In this document: positions 1 through 9,390 of the stretch, piece after piece | Position numbering within the stretch: the first letter of the stretch is position 1 | How the letters are laid out: the number at the start of each line of letters is the position of its first letter | Assembly (NCBI RefSeq): GCF_006704125.1 | Contig: NZ_VIGH01000005.1 | Span: 248,001 to 312,000, forward strand | From: Rhodococcus spelaei | GTDB taxonomy: Bacteria > Actinomycetota > Actinomycetes > Mycobacteriales > Mycobacteriaceae | Direction: 5' to 3' | Length of the DNA stretch: 64,000 bases | The notes under the pieces: model-generated | What the model saw: the letters and a program-made list of their open reading frames with translations, nothing else | The model's database searches: none | What the model was told of the DNA's origin: nothing | Position numbers and translations under genes: made by a program

Positions 1-429
1 ACCGGCTACCTCGCCGCGGGCCTGGCCGACGGGGCGCGCGCGCTCACCGGCGGCAAGCGGTGGGGCGACACCGGCTACTTCGTCGAGCCGACCGTCTTCG
101 TGGACGTCAAGCCGGAGTTCTCGATCGTGCGCGAGGAGATCTTCGGTCCCGTCGTCGCGGCGCTTCCGTTCAACGCAGAGGCAGGAGTCGCCGCCGCCGC
201 GAACGATTCGATCTACGGTCTCGCCGCGGGCATCTGGACCAAGGACATCTCCAAGGCACACCGGACCGCCCGGCAGATCAAGGCCGGATCGGTGTGGATC
301 AACCAGTACAACGGCTTCGACACCGCGATGCCGTTCGGCGGCTACAAGCAGTCGGGCTGGGGCCGCGAGCTGGGGGCGGCGGGGCTCGACGCCTACACCA
401 TCACCAAAGCCGTCAACGTCGCTCTCTGA
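1..429 (+). CDS. Aldehyde dehydrogenase, C-terminal part (cut by window start)
   Basis: The frame is open from base 1 to the TGA at 427-429, giving about 142 residues of the C-terminal third of an NAD(P)-dependent aldehyde dehydrogenase. Visible family motifs are REEIFGPV (the conserved EEIFGPV loop, encoded near 130-150) and the C-terminal PFGGYKQSGWGRE block near 330-370. The catalytic Cys and the coenzyme-binding Glu lie upstream of the window. The gene is followed after 28 bases by an alcohol dehydrogenase with a good ribosome binding site, so the two probably form an operon oxidising an alcohol to its acid. The substrate cannot be told from this fragment. Confidence 0.93.
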   Translation, partial: TGYLAAGLADGARALTGGKRWGDTGYFVEPTVFVDVKPEFSIVREEIFGPVVAALPFNAEAGVAAAANDSIYGLAAGIWTKDISKAHRTARQIKAGSVWINQYNGFDTAMPFGGYKQSGWGRELGAAGLDAYTITKAVNVAL

Positions 430-457
430 CCCGACCGTTCCGACGAAGGAGATCTAC

Positions 458-1567
458 ATGAAGACCACTGCCGCAGTACTTCTCGAGGCCGGAAAGCCGT
501 TCGAACTGATGGAACTCGATCTCGACGGCCCCGGACCGGGTGAGGTGCTGATCAAGTACACCGCCGCCGGACTGTGTCACTCCGACCTACACCTGACCGA
601 CGGGGACCTGCCGCCGCGCTATCCGATCGTCGGCGGGCACGAGGGCTCCGGGATCATCGAGGAGGTCGGTCCCGGCGTCACGAAGGTCAAGCCGGGCGAC
701 CACGTGGTGTGCAGCTTCATCCCGAACTGCGGCACCTGCCGTTACTGCTCGACCGGCCGTCAGAACCTGTGCGACATGGGCGCGACCATCCTGGAGGGCA
801 CGATGCCCGACGGCACCTTCCGATTCCATGGCGCGGGAAGGGATTTCGGTGCGATGTGCATGCTCGGAACCTTCTCCGAGCGGGCGACCATCTCGCAGCA
901 CTCGGTGGTCAAGGTGGACGACTGGCTGCCGCTCGAGACCGCCGTGCTGGTCGGGTGCGGGGTTCCGTCCGGGTGGGGGACCGCTGTCAACGCGGGCAAT
1001 CTGCGCGCGGGCGACACTGCGGTGATCTACGGCATCGGCGGCCTCGGCATCAACGCAGTCCAGGGCGCGGTCAGCGCCGGCTGCAAGTACGTCGTGGTGG
1101 TCGACCCGGTCGCGATGAAGCGCGAGCAGGCACTGAAGTTCGGTGCCACGCATGCGTTTGCGGATGCGGCGAGCGCCGCGGAGAAGGTCAACGAGCTCAC
1201 CTGGGGCCAGGGCGCCGACGCGGCGCTGATCCTGGTCGGCACCGTCGACGAGGAGGTCGTCTCGGCGGCGACGGCGGTGATCGGCAAGGGCGGCACCGTC
1301 GTCATCACCGGACTCGCCGATCCGGCGAAGCTCACCGTGCACGTGTCGGGCTGCGACCTGACGCTGAATCAGAAGACCATCAAGGGCACGCTGTTCGGCT
1401 CCATGAATCCGCAGTACGACATCGTCAAGCTGCTGCGGCTCTACGACGCGGGACAGCTCAAGCTGGACGAGTTGGTCACCACCCGGTACCGGCTCGAGGA
1501 CGTCAACCAGGGGTACCAGGACCTGCGGGACGGCAAGAACATTCGCGGCGTGATCGTGCACGCCTAG
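458..1567 (+). CDS. NDMA-dependent zinc alcohol dehydrogenase (MDR family)
   Basis: 369 residues, full length for a medium-chain dehydrogenase. Catalytic zinc ligands are C40 (LCHSD), H61 with E62 (GGHEGSG) and C167 (VGCGV). The structural zinc lobe is C91, C94, C97, C105. The Rossmann fold GIGGLGINA is at residues 192-200. The overall pattern ([12 protein letters not shown], then TFRFH and MCMLGTFSE) fits the actinobacterial subfamily annotated as NDMA-dependent, which holds a tightly bound nicotinamide cofactor; that assignment is by resemblance. The ATG is preceded by AAGGAG at a normal distance. It lies 28 bases behind the aldehyde dehydrogenase. The stop is part of a CTAG shared with the stop of the minus-strand IclR remnant. 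Confidence 0.92.
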   Translation: MKTTAAVLLEAGKPFELMELDLDGPGPGEVLIKYTAAGLCHSDLHLTDGDLPPRYPIVGGHEGSGIIEEVGPGVTKVKPGDHVVCSFIPNCGTCRYCSTGRQNLCDMGATILEGTMPDGTFRFHGAGRDFGAMCMLGTFSERATISQHSVVKVDDWLPLETAVLVGCGVPSGWGTAVNAGNLRAGDTAVIYGIGGLGINAVQGAVSAGCKYVVVVDPVAMKREQALKFGATHAFADAASAAEKVNELTWGQGADAALILVGTVDEEVVSAATAVIGKGGTVVITGLADPAKLTVHVSGCDLTLNQKTIKGTLFGSMNPQYDIVKLLRLYDAGQLKLDELVTTRYRLEDVNQGYQDLRDGKNIRGVIVHA

Positions 1568-1927
1568 CCGCGCGAGCGGGTCAGCCGCTGGGAGAGTCGG
1601 TGCGCCTGCCTGAGCAGCAACTCGCCGAGTTCGGCCCGACGGCTCTCGGGGAAGCGGCTCTCCACCCCCGTGATGCTCAGGGCCCAGGCGGGGGATCCGG
1701 AACCGTCGAGGACGGCGGCGCCCATGCCCCAGCTGCCTCGACGAGCAGGGCCGGGTTGACGGCGTACCCGGTGAGTCGGGTCGCCGCGATGCGGTCCTCG
1801 AGACCCGGTCGGGCATGGTCGGCGCCCCACTCGCCGACCAAGTCCGTCCGGGCCAGATACTCTCCCACCTCTCTGTCGGAGAGGTGGGAGAGGATCACCA
1901 ACCCCGCGGAGGCGACCCCGAGGGCAG
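1564..1927 (-). pseudogene. IclR-family regulator remnant (C-terminal domain only, frameshifted)
   Basis: Read on the minus strand from about 1927, one frame gives the IclR effector-domain run [19 protein letters not shown] and on to [12 protein letters not shown]. At about 1736 the sense continues only in another frame ([13 protein letters not shown], then [20 protein letters not shown]) to a TAG at 1566-1564. The break fits loss of one G in the codons for VEGSWG. The N-terminal helix-turn-helix half is missing: upstream of 1927 the DNA instead encodes, on the plus strand, the end of a CoA-transferase alpha subunit. The remnant is therefore doubly broken. Family assignment rests on recognised motifs and not on a search. 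Confidence 0.75.
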
Positions 1928-2032
1928 GTGCACCTGCCCGGGATCTTCGTCCAGCGCATCGTCGACACCGGACCGCAGGCCAAGCGGATCGAGAAGCGGA
2001 CAGTGAGCACGTCGGAAGGATCGGCACGATGA
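1925..2032 (+). pseudogene. scoA: 3-oxoacid CoA-transferase alpha subunit, C-terminal remnant
   Basis: In the frame ending with TGA at 2030-2032 the last ~35 codons read [16 protein letters not shown], then [11 protein letters not shown]. This matches the conserved C-terminus of succinyl-CoA:3-ketoacid CoA-transferase subunit A (VHxPGIxVQR ... KRIEKRTxR). Nothing upstream of about 1925 in this frame belongs to that family. The stop overlaps the start of the intact beta subunit (ATGA, 2029-2032), the usual scoA-scoB arrangement. So about 85-90% of scoA has been lost by a deletion that joined it to the IclR gene. Without the alpha subunit the transferase should not work unless another copy exists elsewhere. 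Confidence 0.8.
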
Positions 2033-2691
2033 CGAACGCAACCGGATGGACCCGCGACCAGATGGCGGCCCGCGCGGCCGCGGAGATGATCGACGGCGAG
2101 TACGTCAACCTGGGAATCGGGCTGCCCACGCTCATTCCCGGCTTCCTCGGTGACGACGTCCGGGTGACCCTGCACTCGGAGAACGGGATCCTCGGCACCG
2201 GCCCCTACCCGACCGCGGACGCAGTCGACTCGGATCTGATCAACGCGGGCAAGGAGACGGTCACCGTCAATCCTGGTGCGGCATACTTCGATTCGGCGAC
2301 ATCGTTCGGGATGATCCGCGGCGGGCACATCGACACGGCCGTGCTCGGTGGCATGCAGGTCTCCACGGACGGAGACCTGGCGAACTGGATGGTTCCCGGC
2401 AAGATGGTCAAGGGCATGGGCGGCGCGATGGATCTCGTGCACGGCGCCGGTCGCGTCATCGTGGTCATGGAACACGCCGACCGCGACGGCAACCCGAAGA
2501 TCGTCGACGCATGCACCCTGCCACTCACCGGTCAGGGCGTGGTCGACCGGATCATCGCCAACCTGGCGGTCATCGACGTCGTTCCGGGCGGTGTGCTGGC
2601 CCTGCGGGAACTCGCGCCGGGGGTCACCGTCGACGACGTGATCGCGGCCACCGGGGCCGCGCTCGAGGTCTGTCTGCCCGTGTCGGTCTGA
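2029..2691 (+). CDS. scoB: 3-oxoacid CoA-transferase beta subunit
   Basis: 220 residues, normal length for subunit B of succinyl-CoA:acetoacetate (3-oxoacid) CoA-transferase. The catalytic glutamate is E51 in the motif SENGILG, with the usual GIGLP near residue 29-33 and the [14 protein letters not shown] block near residue 118-131. The start ATG overlaps the stop of the scoA remnant. In mycobacteria scoAB sits beside the leucine-degradation operon, which here lies 2 kb downstream, so the ancestral role was probably activation of acetoacetate from leucine or ketone bodies. With scoA truncated, this subunit is likely an orphan. The reading frame itself is intact. Confidence 0.92.
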   Translation: MTNATGWTRDQMAARAAAEMIDGEYVNLGIGLPTLIPGFLGDDVRVTLHSENGILGTGPYPTADAVDSDLINAGKETVTVNPGAAYFDSATSFGMIRGGHIDTAVLGGMQVSTDGDLANWMVPGKMVKGMGGAMDLVHGAGRVIVVMEHADRDGNPKIVDACTLPLTGQGVVDRIIANLAVIDVVPGGVLALRELAPGVTVDDVIAATGAALEVCLPVSV

Positions 2692-2822
2692 GCGCAGTGC
2701 CGCGGCCGTCTAACCGAATCGGCAGGACGTTGCCCGCGCAACCGGGTCGGAAGTGACATGGCTCGCCGGTCCGATCCGCCCAGATACCGCCCAACGACGG
2801 TCACGGCTGGGAAACTGAATCG

Positions 2823-3467
2823 ATGATCGTCGGCGCAGGGCGGAGCACGGCAACCTTCGCCGTGCTCCTCGCCGCACTCGCCGGATACGTGGACGCGATG
2901 GGCTTCATCGTCCTCGGCGGGTTCTTCGTCTCCTTCATGAGCGGCAACTCGACGCGCGCCGCGGTCGCGGCCGTGGACGGCGCGGGCCACCCGGCTGCGG
3001 TGGGCGCCGCCGTGATCGGACTGTTCGTACTCGGGGTGGTGTGCGGTTCGCTGCTCGGGCACCGTGCAGGCAGGTGGCGCAGACCCGCGGTGCTTTCCCT
3101 GGTGGCGGCGCTGCTGGGTGTCGCTGCGGTCACCCACTCGTTCGCCCCGACCCAGGTCGTCGTCGCGTCGCTGGCGCTGGCGATGGGTGCCGAGAACACG
3201 GTGTTCGAGCGGAGCGAGCAGGCCTCGATCAGCCTGACGTACATGACCGGGACGCTGGTGAAGCTGGGCCAGGCGATCGGTGCGGCACTGACCGGCGGAC
3301 CGCGTTGGGGATGGGTGCGATTCGCGGTGCTGTGGCTCGGACTGGTACTCGGCGTCGTGGTCGGCGCGGCCGTGCACCGCGGGATCGGGTTGTCCGGGTT
3401 GTGGTTCGCCGCGGCGCTCGCGCTGGCCCTCGCGGTCGCGATGGCGCGCCGGCCGCGGTCGGCCTGA
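2823..3467 (+). CDS. DUF1275 (YoaK-type) membrane protein
   Basis: 214 residues with about six hydrophobic helices. The N-terminal motif GYVDAMGFIVLGGFFVSFMSG followed by NSTR is the hallmark of the DUF1275/YoaK family of integral membrane proteins, whose function is not established. Helices are visible at residues ~9-30, 57-77, 85-105, 113-130, 163-180 and 186-207. It stands alone between scoB and a convergent ynfA-like gene. The ATG follows GGGAAACTGAATCG, a weak ribosome binding site. Confidence 0.85.
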   Translation: MIVGAGRSTATFAVLLAALAGYVDAMGFIVLGGFFVSFMSGNSTRAAVAAVDGAGHPAAVGAAVIGLFVLGVVCGSLLGHRAGRWRRPAVLSLVAALLGVAAVTHSFAPTQVVVASLALAMGAENTVFERSEQASISLTYMTGTLVKLGQAIGAALTGGPRWGWVRFAVLWLGLVLGVVVGAAVHRGIGLSGLWFAAALALALAVAMARRPRSA

Positions 3468-3489
3468 GCCGCAGTCCTGAGTGGCGGTC

Positions 3490-3819
3490 TCAGCGGGGCG
3501 CGTACATGATGACCGCAACGCCGACGAGACAGAGCAACGCGCCCGCGACGTCCCAGCGGTCCGGGCGGAAGCCGTCCATCGCCATTCCCCAGATCAGCGA
3601 ACCCGCGACGAAGACTCCGCCGTAGGCGGCCAGGATTCGGCCGAAGTTCGCATCGGGTTGCAGCGTGGCGACGAAGCCGTATGCGCCGAGGGCGACGATC
3701 CCCAGCCCCACCCAGAGCCAGCCGCGATGCTCGCGAATGCCCTGCCAGACCAGCCAGGCGCCACCGATCTCGAAGAGTGCCGCGACGACGAACAGGGCGA
3801 CGGATTTCGCGACGGTCAT
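3490..3819 (-). CDS. YnfA/UPF0060 family small membrane protein
   Basis: 109 residues and four transmembrane helices, the length and pattern of the YnfA (UPF0060) family: an early [11 protein letters not shown], then RGWLWVGLG, then a helix containing AAYGGVFV, ending MYAPR. Some YnfA homologues are small-multidrug-resistance-like exporters; no substrate can be inferred here. It is transcribed convergently with the DUF1275 gene (22-base gap) and stands downstream of a strong hairpin at 3893-3931. Confidence 0.88.
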   Translation of the reverse strand: MTVAKSVALFVVAALFEIGGAWLVWQGIREHRGWLWVGLGIVALGAYGFVATLQPDANFGRILAAYGGVFVAGSLIWGMAMDGFRPDRWDVAGALLCLVGVAVIMYAPR

Positions 3820-3892
3820 GCGCCAGACGATATCCGCGTCGCGACCGCACCTGTGGCTTGCCTGCGGCTCGGGTCCCGGTGACGGTCGTTTT

Positions 3893-3931
3893 GGGAAGGA
3901 TCAGCCCCGGTACACGGGGCTGATCCTTCCC
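3893..3931 (-). terminator. 17-bp perfect hairpin, likely terminator of the TetR gene
   Basis: Arms GGGAAGGATCAGCCCCG (3893-3909) and its exact complement (3915-3931) enclose a 5-base loop. The hairpin lies 24 bases beyond the minus-strand stop of the TetR gene (3955) and before the ynfA-like gene on the same strand. There is no long U-tract, only a short A/T run (TTTT at 3889-3892 on the plus strand), so it would be a tail-poor actinobacterial terminator. The symmetry makes direction uncertain. Confidence 0.7.
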
Positions 3932-3954
3932 GAAATGCTGTGCGGAGGTGCGGC

Positions 3955-4554
3955 TCAGACTCCCGGCGCGAGGGCGGCGGTGGTCATCTGCCGCAGAATC
4001 GTGCGCGTCCGTGCGGCCGAGGTCCGGCTCGCGCTGTGTGGGGTCGAGTTGATCAGGCCGAACGTCGCGTGCGCCTTGATTCGGGCGTCGGTCTCGTCGA
4101 GGGCGGGGTCGACCTTCTGCAGCACTTGCACCCAGATCTCGACGTATCGCCGCTGGAACTGGCGGACCTGACGCCGTTCGACGGGTGGCAGCGACTCGAG
4201 GTCGCGGTCCTGGACCCGAATGAGGTCCGGCTCGCCGAGTGCGAAGTCGAGGTGGAATTCGACGAGTCCGGCGAGTGCTTCCTCGGGTGACGGTGCGGCG
4301 TCGACCACCTCGGTGCCGCCCTCGAGCAGTCGGCGACTGATGTCGACGAGCAGTTCGACGAGTAGCGCGTCCTTGTTGGGGAAGTGCCGGTAGACGGCGG
4401 GGCCGCTGATGCCGACGGCGGATCCGAGGTCCTCGAGTCGGACGCCGGCGAACCCGCGCTCGGCGATCAGCCGAGCGGCGGCCTGCAGGAGTTGACGGCG
4501 CCGGTCGGCCTTCGCCTGGCTTCGTCGTGTGTGGGCCGGACGGCTCTCCGTCAC
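3955..4554 (-). CDS. TetR-family regulator of the leucine/isovalerate operon
   Basis: 199 residues. The N-terminal TetR helix-turn-helix covers residues ~14-60 (AARLIAERGFAGVRLEDLG, then GISGPAVYRHFPNKDALL), followed by a helical ligand domain with the TetR_C-type stretch around VEFHLDFALGEPDLIRVQDRD. It is divergent from the carboxylase/FadE operon; in Mycobacterium the accD1-accA1-fadE19 operon also has a TetR gene at its head. The 104-base spacer carries CAGTTA/CGGTTA repeats and an inverted repeat, the likely operator. Its ligand is probably an acyl-CoA of the pathway; that is inferred. Confidence 0.9.
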   Translation of the reverse strand: MTESRPAHTRRSQAKADRRRQLLQAAARLIAERGFAGVRLEDLGSAVGISGPAVYRHFPNKDALLVELLVDISRRLLEGGTEVVDAAPSPEEALAGLVEFHLDFALGEPDLIRVQDRDLESLPPVERRQVRQFQRRYVEIWVQVLQKVDPALDETDARIKAHATFGLINSTPHSASRTSAARTRTILRQMTTAALAPGV

Positions 4555-4590
4555 GGTGAAACCTCCTCTTCTCTGCGGGTCTGGACAACT

Positions 4591-4636
4591 CAGTTAAGCA
4601 CAGTTATCTTGAATTCGGTTATCGACAGTTAACCGA
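4591..4636. promoter_or_regulatory. Candidate TetR operator between tetR and accD1
   Basis: This 46-base block in the divergent spacer contains CAGTTAA (4591), CAGTTAT (4601), then a perfect 7-bp inverted repeat TCGGTTA (4615-4621) / TAACCGA (4630-4636) with an 8-base spacer. Clustered symmetric half-sites in the only space shared by a TetR gene and its divergent operon are typical of an autoregulated TetR operator. No binding data; inferred. Confidence 0.6.
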
Positions 4637-4658
4637 ACTGGACCAGACAGGCGGCGCG

Positions 4659-6218
4659 ATGAGCTTCGACGGGGATCTGAACAGGGCCGAACACGAGCGG
4701 CTGGTGAAGGAGTTGCGTGAGCGACTCGCGACGGCAGCGCTCGGCGGCAGCGAGCGGTCCCGGCAGCGACACGTCGACCGCGGCAAGTTGCTCCCGCGCG
4801 ACCGGGTGAACACACTGCTCGATCCGGGCAGTCCGTTCCTCGAGTTCTCGCCACTGGCGGCGAACGGCCTCTACGACGACGAGTGCCCCGGCGCGGGCAT
4901 GATCGCCGGCATCGGGCGGGTGTCCGGCCGGGAATGCGTGATCGTCGCCAACGACGCCACCGTCAAGGGCGGCACCTACTACCCGATGACGGTCAAGAAG
5001 CACCTGCGGGCGCAGGAGATCGCGCTGCAGAACAACCTGCCGTGCATCTATCTCGTCGACTCGGGCGGCGCCTTCCTGCCCCGGCAGGACGAGGTGTTTC
5101 CCGACCGCGAGCACTTCGGGCGCATCTTCTACAACCAGGCGAACCTGAGCGCCAAGGGAATTGCGCAGATCGCGTCGGTGATGGGGTCCTGTACCGCAGG
5201 CGGCGCGTACGTGCCCGCGATGAGCGACGAGGCCGTCATCGTGCGCAACCAGGGCACCATCTTCCTCGGCGGTCCGCCGCTGGTGAAGGCGGCGACGGGC
5301 GAGGTCGTCACCGCGGAGGAGCTCGGCGGCGGCGACCTGCACTCGAAGGTCTCCGGCGTCACCGACCACCTTGCGGAGGACGACCAGGACGCGCTGCGGA
5401 TCGTGCGGAACATCGTCGCCACCCTCGGTCCGCGCACCGAGCGGCCGTGGGACGTGCTGGAAACGGTGGACCCGGTCGCCGATCAGTCCGAGCTGTACGA
5501 CGTCGTCCCGACCGACCCGCGCACACCGTACGACGTGCACGAGGTGATCGATCGGGTAGTCGACGGTGTCGAGGATCCGGGCTCCGCCGGTGGGGCTGCG
5601 TTCCAGGAGTTCAAGGCCGAGTACGGCAAGACCCTGGTCACCGGTTTCGCGCACATCCACGGCCACCCGGTCGGCATCATCGCCAACAACGGGGTCCTGT
5701 TCGCAGAATCCGCCATGAAGGGCGCGCACTTCATCGAACTGTGCGACAAGCGCAGCATCCCGCTGGTGTTCCTGCAGAACATCGCCGGTTTCATGGTCGG
5801 CCGCGACTACGAGGCCGGCGGTATCGCCAAGCACGGCGCGAAGATGGTCACCGCCGTCGCGTGCGCTCGGGTGCCGAAGCTGACCGTGGTCATCGGCGGC
5901 TCGTACGGCGCGGGGAACTACTCGATGTGCGGCCGGGCGTACTCACCCCGCTTCCTGTGGATGTGGCCGAACGCGCGCATCTCGGTGATGGGCGGCGAGC
6001 AGGCGGCGTCCGTGCTGGGCACCGTCGGATCGGACAACGATCCGGACGCGATTCGTGCCCAGTACGAGGCTCAGGGCAACCCCTACTATTCGACCGCCCG
6101 ACTGTGGGACGATGGAATCATCGATCCTGCGGATACCAGAACTGTTCTCGGACTGGCACTTTCGGTGTGCGCTCAGGCGCCGATCGAGCCGGTTTCCTAC
6201 GGCGTCTTCCGGATGTGA
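4659..6218 (+). CDS. accD1: Acyl-CoA carboxylase beta subunit (3-methylcrotonyl-CoA carboxylase type)
   Basis: 519 residues, a full carboxyltransferase subunit. The pattern [19 protein letters not shown] and [21 protein letters not shown] is that of 3-methylcrotonyl-CoA carboxylase beta rather than propionyl-CoA carboxylase. The C-terminal half has the [19 protein letters not shown] block. It transfers carboxyl from carboxybiotin on the alpha subunit (next gene, 5-base gap) to 3-methylcrotonyl-CoA in leucine degradation. Gene order tetR / accD1-accA1-fadE-maoC-citE equals that of the M. tuberculosis Rv2502c-Rv2498c region, where this pair is the methylcrotonyl-CoA carboxylase. Substrate is inferred from context. 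Confidence 0.92.
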   Translation: MSFDGDLNRAEHERLVKELRERLATAALGGSERSRQRHVDRGKLLPRDRVNTLLDPGSPFLEFSPLAANGLYDDECPGAGMIAGIGRVSGRECVIVANDATVKGGTYYPMTVKKHLRAQEIALQNNLPCIYLVDSGGAFLPRQDEVFPDREHFGRIFYNQANLSAKGIAQIASVMGSCTAGGAYVPAMSDEAVIVRNQGTIFLGGPPLVKAATGEVVTAEELGGGDLHSKVSGVTDHLAEDDQDALRIVRNIVATLGPRTERPWDVLETVDPVADQSELYDVVPTDPRTPYDVHEVIDRVVDGVEDPGSAGGAAFQEFKAEYGKTLVTGFAHIHGHPVGIIANNGVLFAESAMKGAHFIELCDKRSIPLVFLQNIAGFMVGRDYEAGGIAKHGAKMVTAVACARVPKLTVVIGGSYGAGNYSMCGRAYSPRFLWMWPNARISVMGGEQAASVLGTVGSDNDPDAIRAQYEAQGNPYYSTARLWDDGIIDPADTRTVLGLALSVCAQAPIEPVSYGVFRM

Positions 6219-6223
6219 GTGAC

Positions 6224-8230
6224 ATGACCGAATTCCACACCGTCCTGGTGGCCAACCGCGGCGAGATCGCGGTACGCGTCATCCGCACCCTCAAGGCAAT
6301 GGGCATCCGTTCCGTCGCCGTCTACAGCGAGGCCGACGCGGGGGCGCGCCACGTCCGGGAGGCCGACGTCGCTGTCCTGCTCGGACCGGCGGCGGCCCGC
6401 GAGAGCTACCTCGACATCGACAAGGTCGTCGACGCGGCCCGCCGGACCGGTGCGCAGGCCGTGCACCCCGGCTACGGATTCCTGTCGGAGAACGCCGCTT
6501 TCGCTGCCGCGCTCGACAAGGCCGGCATCGCGTTCCTCGGACCGTCTGTGCGAGCCATCGAGGTGATGGGTGACAAGATCACCGCCAAGAACGCTGTCGC
6601 CGCGTTCGACGTCCCGGTGGTCCCCGGCATCGCACGGCCCGGTCTGACCGACGCCGAACTGATCGCCGCAGCGGAGGACATCGGCTACCCGGTGCTCGTC
6701 AAGCCGTCGGCGGGCGGCGGCGGCAAGGGCATGCGGATGGTCGAGGAGCCGGGCAAGCTCGCCGACGCGCTGGCCAGCGCCCGCCGTGAGGCCGCGTCCG
6801 CGTTCGGTGACGACACCCTCTTCCTCGAACGGTTCGTGTTGCGCCCCAGGCACATCGAGGTGCAGGTTCTCGCCGACAACCACGGCAACGTGGTGCACCT
6901 CGGCGAGCGCGAGTGCAGCCTGCAGCGTCGGCACCAGAAGGTGATCGAGGAGGCGCCGTCGCCACTGCTGGACGAGGCCACCCGCGCTCGCATCGGCGAG
7001 GCCGCCTCCAACACCGCTCGGAGCGTCGACTACTCGGGCGCCGGCACGGTGGAGTTCATCGTCTCCGCGGACAGCCCGGACGAGTTCTTCTTCATGGAGA
7101 TGAACACCCGACTGCAGGTCGAGCACCCGGTCACCGAGATGGTCACCGGCATCGATCTGGTGGAGTGGCAGGTGCGGGTCGCGGCGGGGGAGAAGCTGAC
7201 ACTGAACCAGGCCGACATCACCATGACCGGCCACGCCATCGAGGCCCGGGTGTACGCCGAGGACCCGGCCCGCGGCTTCCTGCCCACCGGCGGCACCGTC
7301 GTCGACCTGGTCGAAGCGACCGGGCGTGGCGTGCGGGTCGATTCGGGCCTGCGGGTGGGCACGGTGGTCGGCAGCGACTACGACCCCATGCTCTCGAAGG
7401 TGATCGCGCACGGCCCGGACCGCGCGTCGGCGCTGCGGTCGCTGGACCGCGCCCTCGCCGAGACGGCCGTGCTCGGTGTGGTCACCAACATCGACTTCGT
7501 CCGCTTCCTACTCGCCGATCCCGACGTGGTGGCGGGCAACCTCGACACCGGCCTGCTCGACCGGCGGCTCGACGACTACGTCGCCCCCGACGCCACCGAC
7601 GACCAGTTCGTCGCCGCCGGTGCCTACCGCTGGCTCACCCGATGGCCGCAGGGGCCGTCCGACCCGTGGTCGGTGCCGACCGGATGGCGAGTCGGTGGCG
7701 CCGCACCGACGAGCATCCGGCTCGCGACCGCCGCACGTGCCGAGCACGTGCGGATCACAGGCCGACCCGACGCCGCGACCGCTGCACTCGAGGACGGTGA
7801 ACCCCGCAGCCTGACAGCATCGTTGGACGGCGATGTGCTGCGTGTCGCGGTCGACGGGCGGCACGAGACGTACCGGGTGGCCGACCACGACGGGCACCTG
7901 TGGTTGGCGTCGTCGTCGGGCACCGCGATGGTGCGCGAGGTCGCGGAGGTCAACGTCCGCACCGGTGACACGCACGCCGGTGAGGCGGAACTGACGAGCC
8001 CCATGCCCGGCGCCGTCATCGCAGTCGGCGCACAGTCCGGCGACACCGTCACCGCGGGCACCACGATCGTGGTGGTCGAGGCCATGAAGATGGAACACGC
8101 ACTCACCGCACCGATCGACGGCACCGTCGAGGTGTTCGTCGTCGCCGGTGACCAGGTCAAGGTGGAGCAACTGCTCGCCCGCGTGATTCCCACCAGCATT
8201 GAAGACAACGAGAAGGGTGACCAGGCATGA
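6224..8230 (+). CDS. accA1: Acyl-CoA carboxylase alpha subunit (biotin carboxylase + BCCP)
   Basis: 668 residues. The N-terminal biotin carboxylase starts with [19 protein letters not shown], carries [14 protein letters not shown] near residue 84-97 and the ATP-grasp glycine loop GGGGKGMR near residue 165-172, with [14 protein letters not shown] near residue 290. The C-terminal biotin carrier domain ends the protein; the biotinylated lysine is K622 in EAMKMEH. I chose the ATG at 6224 because family homology begins exactly there. It follows accD1 closely and overlaps fadE by ATGA. It carboxylates its biotin for the AccD1 partner. Confidence 0.94.
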   Translation: MTEFHTVLVANRGEIAVRVIRTLKAMGIRSVAVYSEADAGARHVREADVAVLLGPAAARESYLDIDKVVDAARRTGAQAVHPGYGFLSENAAFAAALDKAGIAFLGPSVRAIEVMGDKITAKNAVAAFDVPVVPGIARPGLTDAELIAAAEDIGYPVLVKPSAGGGGKGMRMVEEPGKLADALASARREAASAFGDDTLFLERFVLRPRHIEVQVLADNHGNVVHLGERECSLQRRHQKVIEEAPSPLLDEATRARIGEAASNTARSVDYSGAGTVEFIVSADSPDEFFFMEMNTRLQVEHPVTEMVTGIDLVEWQVRVAAGEKLTLNQADITMTGHAIEARVYAEDPARGFLPTGGTVVDLVEATGRGVRVDSGLRVGTVVGSDYDPMLSKVIAHGPDRASALRSLDRALAETAVLGVVTNIDFVRFLLADPDVVAGNLDTGLLDRRLDDYVAPDATDDQFVAAGAYRWLTRWPQGPSDPWSVPTGWRVGGAAPTSIRLATAARAEHVRITGRPDAATAALEDGEPRSLTASLDGDVLRVAVDGRHETYRVADHDGHLWLASSSGTAMVREVAEVNVRTGDTHAGEAELTSPMPGAVIAVGAQSGDTVTAGTTIVVVEAMKMEHALTAPIDGTVEVFVVAGDQVKVEQLLARVIPTSIEDNEKGDQA

Positions 8231-9390
8231 CCGACTACCTCTCCACCGGCGAGCTGCCCGACGAGTACCAGCAGCTGGCAAAGACTGTCCGCGACTTCGC
8301 GCAGACGGTGGTCGCGCCGGTCGCCGCCGAGCACGACGCCAACCACACCTTCCCGTACCAGGTGATCGACGGGATGGCCGACCTCGGACTGTTCGGCCTG
8401 CCGTTCCCGGAGGAGTACGGCGGCCAGGGCGGGGACTACTTCGCGCTGTGCCTGGCGCTCGAGGAGCTCGGCAAGGTGGACCAGTCCGTGGCCATCACGC
8501 TCGAGGCCGGCGTCTCGCTCGGCGCGATGCCGATCTACCGGTTCGGCAACGAGGCGCAGAAGCAGGAGTGGCTGCCGCAGCTGACGAGCGGAAAGTCGTT
8601 GGCCGCCTTCGGTTTGACCGAACCCGGCGCGGGCAGCGACGCCGGCGGCACCCGGACCACAGCCCGCGAGGACGGTGAGGACTGGGTGATCAACGGCAAC
8701 AAGCAGTTCATCACCAACTCCGGCACGGACATCACCAAGCTGGTGACCGTCACCGCGGTCACCGGCGTCGCCGACAACGGTAAGAAGGAGATTTCGACGA
8801 TCCTGGTGCCCACCAGCACACCGGGATTCACCGCCGAGCCCGCCTACAACAAGGTCGGTTGGAACGCCTCCGACACGCACCCGCTGACGTTCCAGGACGT
8901 GCGGGTGCCGCGGGAGAACCTGCTCGGCGAGCGCGGTCGCGGCTACGCGAACTTCCTCCGCATCCTCGACGAGGGGCGGATCGCCATCGCCGCCTTGTCC
9001 GTCGGCGCCGCCCAGGGCTGCGTGGACGAATCCGTCAAGTACGCGAAGGAACGCGAGGCATTCGGCAAGCCGATCGGCGCCAACCAGGCCATCGCGTTCA
9101 AGATTGCCCGGATGGAGGTGCGCGCGCACGTCGCCCGCACCGCGTACTACGACGCGGCCGCACTCATGTTGGCGGGCAAGCCCTTCAAGAAGCAGGCGTC
9201 GATCGCCAAGCTGGTGGCCAGCGAGGCGGCGATGGACAACGCACGCGACGCCACGCAGATCTTCGGCGGATACGGCTTCATGAACGAGTACCCGGTGGCG
9301 CGACACTACCGGGACAGCAAGATCCTCGAGATCGGCGAGGGCACCACCGAGGTGCAGTTGATGCTGATCGCGCGCGAGGCGGGGCTGTGA
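8227..9390 (+). CDS. fadE19: Acyl-CoA dehydrogenase (FadE19-like, isovaleryl/short branched-chain)
   Basis: 387 residues, standard acyl-CoA dehydrogenase length. Visible are the FAD/substrate motif [14 protein letters not shown] (residues ~131-144), the [10 protein letters not shown] loop, and the C-terminal [15 protein letters not shown] ... [10 protein letters not shown], in which the Glu of EGTTE occupies the position used as base in short-chain members. Start ATG overlaps the stop of accA1 and the stop overlaps the start of maoC (GTGA), so it is translationally coupled on both sides. In this operon context it most likely oxidises isovaleryl-CoA (or 2-methyl branched acyl-CoA); exact chain preference is inferred. 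Confidence 0.92.
   Translation: MTDYLSTGELPDEYQQLAKTVRDFAQTVVAPVAAEHDANHTFPYQVIDGMADLGLFGLPFPEEYGGQGGDYFALCLALEELGKVDQSVAITLEAGVSLGAMPIYRFGNEAQKQEWLPQLTSGKSLAAFGLTEPGAGSDAGGTRTTAREDGEDWVINGNKQFITNSGTDITKLVTVTAVTGVADNGKKEISTILVPTSTPGFTAEPAYNKVGWNASDTHPLTFQDVRVPRENLLGERGRGYANFLRILDEGRIAIAALSVGAAQGCVDESVKYAKEREAFGKPIGANQAIAFKIARMEVRAHVARTAYYDAAALMLAGKPFKKQASIAKLVASEAAMDNARDATQIFGGYGFMNEYPVARHYRDSKILEIGEGTTEVQLMLIAREAGL

Noticed and set aside
574-2028. Long upstream plus-strand extension of scoB
   Set aside because: It overlaps the alcohol dehydrogenase in another frame and reads Arg/Gly-rich nonsense; CoA-transferase similarity starts at 2029.
2711-2717. TAACCGA downstream of scoB as another TetR half-site
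   Set aside because: A single 7-mer is expected several times by chance in 64 kb, and no partner site lies nearby.
2728-2743. Terminator hairpin after scoB (GTTGC/GCAAC)
   Set aside because: Only a 5-bp stem with no U-tract; too weak to call.
4883-6223. N-terminal extension of the biotin carboxylase gene
   Set aside because: Out-of-frame shadow of accD1; the family N-terminus is at ATG 6224.
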